64,000 bases of DNA, taken from the NCBI RefSeq assembly GCF_005860775.1, contig NZ_VCHQ01000005.1:186001-250000 (forward strand). Direction: 5' to 3'. The position numbers were made by a program, and so were the translations under genes. Each line of letters starts with the position of its first letter. The stretch's first letter is position 1. Under the pieces are notes generated by a model that was not told the DNA's origin, made no database searches, and saw only the letters and a list, made by a program, of their open reading frames with translations. The DNA comes from Klebsiella indica. Its GTDB lineage: Bacteria; Pseudomonadota; Gammaproteobacteria; Enterobacterales; Enterobacteriaceae. This document shows positions 58,512-64,000 of the stretch, one piece after another.

Positions 58512-59690
58512 ATGTTTGAAAAGCGCCATCGTATTACGCTGTTATTCAATGCCAATAAAGCCTATGACCGACAGGTCGTTGAAGGGGTCGGTGAATATTT
58601 ACAGGCATCGCAACTGGAATGGGACATCTTCATTGAAGAAGATTTCCGCACGCGAATTGAAAATATTAAGGAATGGTTAGGTAATGGCGTTATTGCCGAT
58701 TACGACGATCCGGAAATTGAAAATCTGCTGATCGACGTTGATGTGCCGATTGTCGGCGTTGGCGGCTCTTTTCATCGCCCGGAATGTTATCCGAACGTTC
58801 ACTATATCGCCACCGACAACGCCGCACTGGTTGAGAGCGCCTTCCTCCACCTGAAGGAAAAAGGCATCAACCGCTTTGCTTTTTATGGTCTGCCCGCCAC
58901 CAGTTGCAAAGGCTGGGCGGCCGAGCGCGAGCATGCTTTCCGTCAACTGGTGGCCAGAGAGAAGTATCGCGGCGTGGTGTATCAGGGGCTCGAAACCGCG
59001 CCGGAAAACTGGCAGCATGCGCAAAATCGCCTCGCTGACTGGCTGCAAACGCTACCGCCACACACCGGTATTATCGCCGTCACCGATGCCCGCGCGCGCC
59101 ACATATTACAGGCCTGCGAACTGCTGCATATTCCGGTGCCGGAAAAACTGTGCGTTATTGGCATTGATAACGAAGAGCTCACCCGCTACCTGTCACGCGT
59201 CGCCCTGTCGTCCGTTGCCCAGGGCACCCGCCAGATGGGCTATCAGGCGGCAAAACTGCTGCACCGTCTGCTGGAAAACGAAGAGTTACCCCTTCAGCGT
59301 CAGCTTATTCCACCGATGCGGGTGATCGGCCGCCGCTCCACCGATTACCGCTCGCTGTCCGATCCGTCAGTGATTCAGGCGATGCACTATATCCGCAATA
59401 ACGCCTGCAAGGGGATCAAAGTTGAGCAAGTGCTGGATGCCATCGGTATCTCTCGCTCCAATCTTGAAAAACGCTTCAAAGAAGAAGTGGGCGAGACGAT
59501 TCATACGGTGATCCACAGCGAAAAGTTAGAAAAAGCACGCAGCCTGTTGGTTTCCACCACTCTGTCGATTAACGAGATCTCACAGATATGCGGCTACCCA
59601 TCGCTGCAATATTTCTATTCGGTCTTCAAGAAAGAGTACGATGTAACGCCGAAGGAGTATCGCGACCGGCATAGCGAAGTGATGATGTAG
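58512..59690 (+). CDS. xylR: XylR, xylose-responsive AraC-type activator
   Basis: A 392-residue activator of xylAB and xylFGH that binds D-xylose. The N-terminal part (to about 275) has a LacI/periplasmic-binding fold beginning RITLLFNANKAYDRQVVEGV. The C-terminal AraC domain has two helix-turn-helix units (VLDAIGISRSNLEKRFKEEV and INEISQICGYPSLQYFYSVF). The start is ATG at 58512 (MFEKRHRITLLFN), as in homologues; a frame extended 15 codons upstream is not supported. Length equals E. coli XylR. Nothing suggests loss of function, and the whole regulon appears complete. Confidence 0.96.
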   Translation: MFEKRHRITLLFNANKAYDRQVVEGVGEYLQASQLEWDIFIEEDFRTRIENIKEWLGNGVIADYDDPEIENLLIDVDVPIVGVGGSFHRPECYPNVHYIATDNAALVESAFLHLKEKGINRFAFYGLPATSCKGWAAEREHAFRQLVAREKYRGVVYQGLETAPENWQHAQNRLADWLQTLPPHTGIIAVTDARARHILQACELLHIPVPEKLCVIGIDNEELTRYLSRVALSSVAQGTRQMGYQAAKLLHRLLENEELPLQRQLIPPMRVIGRRSTDYRSLSDPSVIQAMHYIRNNACKGIKVEQVLDAIGISRSNLEKRFKEEVGETIHTVIHSEKLEKARSLLVSTTLSINEISQICGYPSLQYFYSVFKKEYDVTPKEYRDRHSEVMM

Positions 59691-59697
59691 AACACAA

Positions 59698-59729
59698 AGA
59701 AAAATGCCCGCGCTTACGCGTCGGGCATT
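59698..59729. terminator. Bidirectional terminator between xylR and bax
   Basis: AATGCCCG and CGGGCATT arms with an imperfect inner stem. Read on the minus strand the stem is followed by TTTTTC (bax direction); on the plus strand only by TTAAACC. It lies 12 bases after the xylR stop. Confidence 0.8.
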
Positions 59730-59745
59730 AAACCTGTATCAGTGA

Positions 59746-60573
59746 TTACATATGGGCGGCAATCAACCGCTGGTTATCCTGATACATGGCGAAGAGATAG
59801 TTGTTGTAACTCGACCCTCTGGTCGAATAGCCCTTCAGCTTATGAATCATCGTGCTGGCGGTCAGCTCTTGATCGGCCTTACGCATTTGCGCCCGCGATT
59901 TACGGAACGACGAATAAGCCGGATGCGTATTCAGATTTCTCACATACGCCTGAACGGACTGCTCAATAGAATCAAACTGAGAGTAGCCCTTCATCGCGCC
60001 ACGACAGTTACCGCCGCCACACTTCATGCCAAACAGATTATTATTAACCCGCGCCAGTTTGGATGTTCCCCAGCCGCTTTCCGCCGCCGCCATCGTTGCC
60101 ACCATGCTGGTCGGAATAATATCGACGCGCTCAAGCAGCGAGTTCCATGGAATATGGCGAGTATTGCCTGACCACTTCACTTTATAACGTGAGGCGATCT
60201 CTTTCAGACGCGCACGCTCAGCCGGCGACCAGCGAACATCGTACTGCTTAGAGACAAGCCAGTTACGATCGGCGGTGATCATCTGGTTTTGCTTCGTAAT
60301 ATAAGGCATTACCGTCCGGAGAAACGCCCTTTTCCTTGGTGTCCCGGAAGGGTATTTTCGCAAATCAGGAAGTGAACTGCTCTTTACACTATTGCGAGAA
60401 TACTCTTGTTTACTGCTTACCTTACTAACTTTAACGGCACTTTTCTTCTTGATAACTGAGGCTTTATCACTCGTTGTTGCTGTGTGCGTTACTGCCAGCA
60501 CACTACCTGAAAATAGACAGGTAAATAACATGAGTATCGTAGCCCCATATCGTCGTATGGGAGTCGATATCAT
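59746..60573 (-). CDS. bax: Bax, glucosaminidase-family envelope protein
   Basis: A 275-residue exported protein, close to E. coli Bax (274). A signal peptide (cleavage near LAVT) is followed by a Lys/Ser-rich region and a mannosyl-glycoprotein endo-beta-N-acetylglucosaminidase-like domain (about 130-275). The probable catalytic glutamate lies in TMAAAESGWGTSKLARVNNN. Together these suggest peptidoglycan hydrolysis; the physiological role in E. coli is not settled. The insert after FGMKC is three residues shorter than in E. coli (GGGNC). It is divergent from malS. Confidence 0.92.
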   Translation of the reverse strand: MISTPIRRYGATILMLFTCLFSGSVLAVTHTATTSDKASVIKKKSAVKVSKVSSKQEYSRNSVKSSSLPDLRKYPSGTPRKRAFLRTVMPYITKQNQMITADRNWLVSKQYDVRWSPAERARLKEIASRYKVKWSGNTRHIPWNSLLERVDIIPTSMVATMAAAESGWGTSKLARVNNNLFGMKCGGGNCRGAMKGYSQFDSIEQSVQAYVRNLNTHPAYSSFRKSRAQMRKADQELTASTMIHKLKGYSTRGSSYNNYLFAMYQDNQRLIAAHM

Positions 60574-60887
60574 TAGGTCTCCTGGTCGGATACACTCATT
60601 CCAACGCCTTATTTTTCATAAAAATAGATAAACGAATCGCGAATAGTATCAAAAATACCCAGATCGCGCACCCTCAGAAATAGTCCAATTCTGAAAAGCT
60701 GTCACCTGAAATGGATTTCTGCACCGCTATAAAGAGGCAAAAATGCTAGCGCCATCTCATTTTTGCTTATTTTTTGAGCGAGATCACTCACCCCTTTTCA
60801 TCCTCCCTGAAAAATCGCAGGCGGGATGAGTTCATCAAACGAGCTGACGCGCAAACTGAGCAAAACACCGCTTACAGGAACTCCGGA
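60574..60887. promoter_or_regulatory. bax-malS divergent region with two MalT-like boxes
   Basis: AGGGAGGATG on the minus strand (60799-60808) and CGGGATGAGT on the plus strand (60822-60831) each match the MalT box GGGGAKGAGG at 8 of 10 positions. They lie 57-89 bp before the malS start, in opposite orientations. E. coli malS is MalT-dependent. The rest of the region, AT-rich around 60615-60660, should hold the bax promoter. Confidence 0.55.
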
Positions 60888-62918
60888 ATGAAACTCGTAG
60901 CGCTTGCACCGTTATTGTTGCCTGGGATGGCCTTCGCCGCCTGGACAACCGCCGATTTCCCCGCCTTTACCGGAGAAGGTACCGGCAGATTTATCAGTCA
61001 AACCGAGGTAACAAAGGGAACGCGGCCGCTGCGCATTAATGATAGTCAGCAGTGCTGGCAGCCTGCTGGCGCGATAAAACTTAACCAGATGCTCTCTCTG
61101 GAGCCCTGTCGTGATACGCCGCCACAATGGCGTGTGTTCCGCGATGGCCGCTATACCCTGGAAGTCGATACCCGCTCGGGTACACCGACCCTGATGATCT
61201 CGCTGGCAGAGAAACAGGTTTCCGCCACCGCGCCCCAGTTGAAGCAGTGCCCGAAATGGGATGGTAAACCGCTGACCATTGACGTCAGCAAATCCTTTGC
61301 CGAAGGCAGTAAAGTTCGCGATTTCTACAGCGGTAATATCACGACCGTAAAAGGCGGTAAAATTACCCTCCAGCCAGCACTTAACAGCAATGGTCTGCTG
61401 CTGCTTGAGCGCGCAGAGACGCAAACCGCCGCGCCGTTCAACTGGCACAATGCGACGGTCTATTTCGTCCTGACCGACCGCTTTGTTAACGGTAATCCGG
61501 CTAACGACAATAGCTATGGCCGCCACAAAGATGGCATGCAGGAAATCGGCACCTTCCACGGCGGCGATCTGCAAGGCTTGACCAGCAAACTTGATTATAT
61601 CCAGCAGCTCGGCGTCAATGCCCTGTGGATTAGCTCACCGCTGGAACAGATCCACGGATGGGTTGGCGGCGGCACCAAAGGTGACTTCCCCCACTATGCC
61701 TATCATGGCTATTATCCCCTGGACTGGACAAAACTGGACGCCAATATGGGTACAGAAGACGATCTCCGTCGTCTCGTCGATGAAGCCCACAAGCGGGGGA
61801 TACGTATTCTGTTCGACGTGGTAATGAATCACACCGGTTATGCGACCCTGGCCGATATGCAGGAGTATCAGTTTGGCGCGTTGTACATTCATGGCGATGA
61901 GTTGAAAAAGACCCTCGGCGCCCACTGGACCAACTGGGCGCCTCACGCAGGCCAGAGCTGGCACAGTTTTAACGATTACATCAACTTCAGCGATAAAACC
62001 GGATGGGAGAAATGGTGGGGGAAAAAATGGATCCGCACCGACATTGGTGACTACGATAACCCCGGCTTTGATGACCTGACGATGTCGCTGGCCTTCCTGC
62101 CGGACGTGAAAACCGAATCTACAGAGCCTTCTGGTTTGCCAAATTTCTATCGTCATAAACCGGACACCGCAGCGAAAGCGATCCCCGGCTATACGCCGCG
62201 CGATTACCTGACCCACTGGCTCAGTCAATGGGTTCGCGATTACGGCATCGACGGTTTCCGCGTTGATACCGCTAAACACGTAGAACAGGCCGCCTGGCAG
62301 CAATTAAAAACCCAGGCCACACAAGCGCTGGCTGAATGGAAAAGCGCCAACCCGGGTAAAGCGCTGGATAAGGCGCCGTTCTGGATGACCGGCGAGGCCT
62401 GGGGTCATGGGGTGATGCAGAGCGATTATTATCGCCACGGCTTTGATGCGATGCTGAATTTTGATTATCAGGATCAGGCGGCAAAAGCGGCAAGCTGCAT
62501 GGCCAATATGGATCTGACCTGGCAACAAATGGCGGATAAATTGCAGAATTTCAATGTATTAAGCTACATTTCCTCTCACGATACCAGCCTGTTTCGTGAG
62601 GGTGGCAGTTCCGCAGCGGAACTGCTGCTACTGGCGCCAGGCGCAGTGCAAATATTCTATGGCGACGAGTCCTCACGGCCATTCGGCCCGACCGGATCCG
62701 ATCCGCTACAGGGCACGCGTTCAGATATGAACTGGCAGGATGTCAGCAGCAAGGCCGCACGCAGCGTCGCCCACTGGGAAAAACTGGGCCAGTTTCGCGC
62801 TCGTCATCCAGCCATCGGCATGGGTAAACAAACCACACTACCGATGGCAAAAGGCTACGCTTTTATCCGCGAATACGGTGATGACAAAGTAATGGTGGTA
62901 TGGGCTGGACAGCAGTAA
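60888..62918 (+). CDS. malS: MalS, periplasmic alpha-amylase
   Basis: Cleaves long maltodextrins in the periplasm, mainly to maltohexaose, for the maltose system. The 676 residues equal E. coli MalS. The signal peptide (MKLVALAPLLLPGMAFA) is followed by an N-terminal region with conserved Cys pairs and the GH13 barrel. GH13 signatures are DVVMNHTG, GFRVDTAKH (nucleophile Asp), TGEAWGHG (acid Glu) and SSHDTSLF. The start is ATG at 60888 behind AGGAACTCCGGA; the frame is open 38 codons upstream across the MalT-box region but is not translated in homologues. It ends at a strong terminator. Confidence 0.96.
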   Translation: MKLVALAPLLLPGMAFAAWTTADFPAFTGEGTGRFISQTEVTKGTRPLRINDSQQCWQPAGAIKLNQMLSLEPCRDTPPQWRVFRDGRYTLEVDTRSGTPTLMISLAEKQVSATAPQLKQCPKWDGKPLTIDVSKSFAEGSKVRDFYSGNITTVKGGKITLQPALNSNGLLLLERAETQTAAPFNWHNATVYFVLTDRFVNGNPANDNSYGRHKDGMQEIGTFHGGDLQGLTSKLDYIQQLGVNALWISSPLEQIHGWVGGGTKGDFPHYAYHGYYPLDWTKLDANMGTEDDLRRLVDEAHKRGIRILFDVVMNHTGYATLADMQEYQFGALYIHGDELKKTLGAHWTNWAPHAGQSWHSFNDYINFSDKTGWEKWWGKKWIRTDIGDYDNPGFDDLTMSLAFLPDVKTESTEPSGLPNFYRHKPDTAAKAIPGYTPRDYLTHWLSQWVRDYGIDGFRVDTAKHVEQAAWQQLKTQATQALAEWKSANPGKALDKAPFWMTGEAWGHGVMQSDYYRHGFDAMLNFDYQDQAAKAASCMANMDLTWQQMADKLQNFNVLSYISSHDTSLFREGGSSAAELLLLAPGAVQIFYGDESSRPFGPTGSDPLQGTRSDMNWQDVSSKAARSVAHWEKLGQFRARHPAIGMGKQTTLPMAKGYAFIREYGDDKVMVVWAGQQ

Positions 62919-62933
62919 CTTGCTGCCCCGCGA

Positions 62934-62956
62934 CGCCCCGGCTATCGGGGCGTTTT
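62934..62956 (+). terminator. malS terminator
   Basis: CGCCCCG and CGGGGCG arms with a five-base loop, followed by TTTTAT, 16 bases past the malS stop. Confidence 0.88.
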
Positions 62957-63090
62957 ATCAGAATAAACATCTAAAAATAGACGATATATAAGAATAAAAA
63001 CAAAGCATCATCCTGATACTTCGATTTGCACACTGTCTGCGCTGGCGTTATGGTTACCCACTTTCCAGGGATACCGATAGACTAATCGCG

Positions 63091-64000
63091 ATGACATTTT
63101 CACTTTTTGGCGACAAATTTACCCGTCACTCGGGCATTACCCGCCTGATGGAAGACCTTAATGACGGCCTGCGCACACCGGGCGCTATTATGCTGGGCGG
63201 CGGCAATCCCGCACAGATTCCGGAAATGAATGATTACTTCCATAGCCTGCTGGCCGACATGCTAAATAACGGCAAAGCCCTTGATGCGCTGTGCAATTAT
63301 GACGGCCCGCAGGGTAAAAGCGAGCTGCTCTCCCTGCTGGCGAAAATGCTGCGCGAGGAGCTGAGCTGGGAGATTGGGCCGCAGAATATTGCACTAACAA
63401 ATGGCAGTCAGAGCGCATTTTTCTACTTGTTTAACCTCTTTGCTGGCCGCCGGGCGGATGGAACTACCCGTAAGGTCCTGTTTCCGTTGACGCCTGAGTA
63501 CATCGGCTATGCCGATTCCGGCCTTGAAGAAGATCTGTTTGTCGCGACTCGTCCAAATATCGAACTGCTGCCGGAAGGCCAGTTTAAATACCATGTGGAT
63601 TTCGAGCATTTGCAGGTGACGGACGAGACGGGAATGATCTGCGTCTCCCGTCCTACCAATCCGACCGGTAACGTCATTACCGACGATGAGCTGATCAAGC
63701 TGGATGCGCTGGCTAACCAGCGCGGTATCCCGTTGGTTATTGATAACGCCTACGGTGTTCCGTTCCCTGGGATCATTTTCAGCGATGCCCGGCCGCTGTG
63801 GAACCCAAACATCGTCCTGTGCATGAGCCTCTCCAAACTGGGTCTGCCGGGTAGCCGCTGCGGGATTATTATTGCCAACGAAAAAACCATCTCCGCCATC
63901 AGTAATATGAACGGCATTATTAGCCTCGCCCCCGGTGGTATAGGGCCTGCAATGATGTGTGAGATGATTAAACGCAACGATCTGTTGCGACTTTCGGAGA
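63091..64000 (+). CDS. avtA: AvtA, valine-pyruvate aminotransferase (N-terminal part)
   Basis: A PLP-dependent fold type I aminotransferase (transaminase C) that makes alanine from valine and pyruvate. The first 303 of an expected 417 residues lie in the window; the gene runs off the edge at 64000. MTFSLFGDKFTRHSGI opens the protein. Nearly every position agrees with E. coli AvtA, including SRPTNPTGNVI and the PLP-lysine region SLSKLGLPGSRCG at about 248. The start is ATG at 63091. I cannot see the C-terminus, so completeness is assumed. Confidence 0.96.
   Translation, partial: MTFSLFGDKFTRHSGITRLMEDLNDGLRTPGAIMLGGGNPAQIPEMNDYFHSLLADMLNNGKALDALCNYDGPQGKSELLSLLAKMLREELSWEIGPQNIALTNGSQSAFFYLFNLFAGRRADGTTRKVLFPLTPEYIGYADSGLEEDLFVATRPNIELLPEGQFKYHVDFEHLQVTDETGMICVSRPTNPTGNVITDDELIKLDALANQRGIPLVIDNAYGVPFPGIIFSDARPLWNPNIVLCMSLSKLGLPGSRCGIIIANEKTISAISNMNGIISLAPGGIGPAMMCEMIKRNDLLRLSE

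Overview
The window is a contiguous stretch of enterobacterial chromosome. Gene order from the yhjC end to avtA follows the familiar E. coli/Salmonella layout (yhjD, yhjE, kdgK, yhjJ, dctA, pdeK, bcs, dpp, proK, eptB, yhjX, tag, bisC, ghrB, yiaF, yiaG, cspA, glySQ, wecH, xylBA-FGHR, bax, malS, avtA). CspA appears identical to the E. coli protein as I remember it. ERIC elements, a REP/BIME and enterobacterial terminators fit the same family. It is not E. coli or Salmonella: the cellulose locus is the bcsD-containing type, and a 2-ketogluconate cluster sits between bisC and yiaF. A genus from the Enterobacter/Kosakonia/Klebsiella side of the Enterobacteriaceae is likely, but I cannot fix it from the sequence.

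Layout. 1-7.5 kb: the end of a LysR regulator, the inner-membrane protein YhjD, the MFS carrier YhjE, 2-keto-3-deoxygluconate kinase behind a KdgR-like box, the inactive M16 protease homologue YhjJ, an ERIC element and the C4-dicarboxylate carrier DctA. 7.6-21.6 kb: a PdeK-like GGDEF/EAL protein whose EAL signature is broken, then a seven-gene cellulose operon on the minus strand (bcsO-bcsQ-bcsA-bcsB-bcsC-bcsD-bcsZ). 22.6-28.3 kb: the dipeptide ABC transporter dppABCDF. 28.4-31.6 kb: tRNA-Pro (CGG) followed by a tandem array of 167-bp units, each carrying the last 18 nt of the tRNA plus its terminator, with a 175-bp palindromic element inserted in the last terminator; then eptB. 31.9-37.1 kb: yhjX with a YpdB-type box, tag, yiaC and bisC. 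37.5-42.7 kb: a probable 2-ketogluconate regulon (ptxS-like repressor, kguE, kguK, kguT and ghrB acting as kguD). 42.7-50 kb: yiaF, an aromatic-acid-type MFS carrier, yiaG, cspA, a second almost identical copy of the 175-bp element inside the glyS terminator, glyS-glyQ and ysaB. 50.3-64 kb: wecH, the complete xylose regulon, bax, malS behind MalT-like boxes, and the start of avtA.

How the parts work together. Much of the window is carbon acquisition: dicarboxylates (DctA), peptides (Dpp), KDG, 2-ketogluconate, xylose and maltodextrin. The surface and biofilm functions are cellulose, Kdo phosphoethanolamine (EptB) and O-acetylation of enterobacterial common antigen (WecH). The cellulose operon encodes synthase (A, B), export pore (C), the crystallinity factor D, the endoglucanase Z, the ParA-like Q and a proline-rich O. 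The E. coli-type bcsR and bcsEFG genes are absent from this locus.

The most unusual item is the 175-bp element. Its two copies differ at one base, lie 17 kb apart in opposite orientation, and each is flanked by a duplicated whole Rho-independent terminator hairpin. This points to a small mobile sequence that targets terminators.
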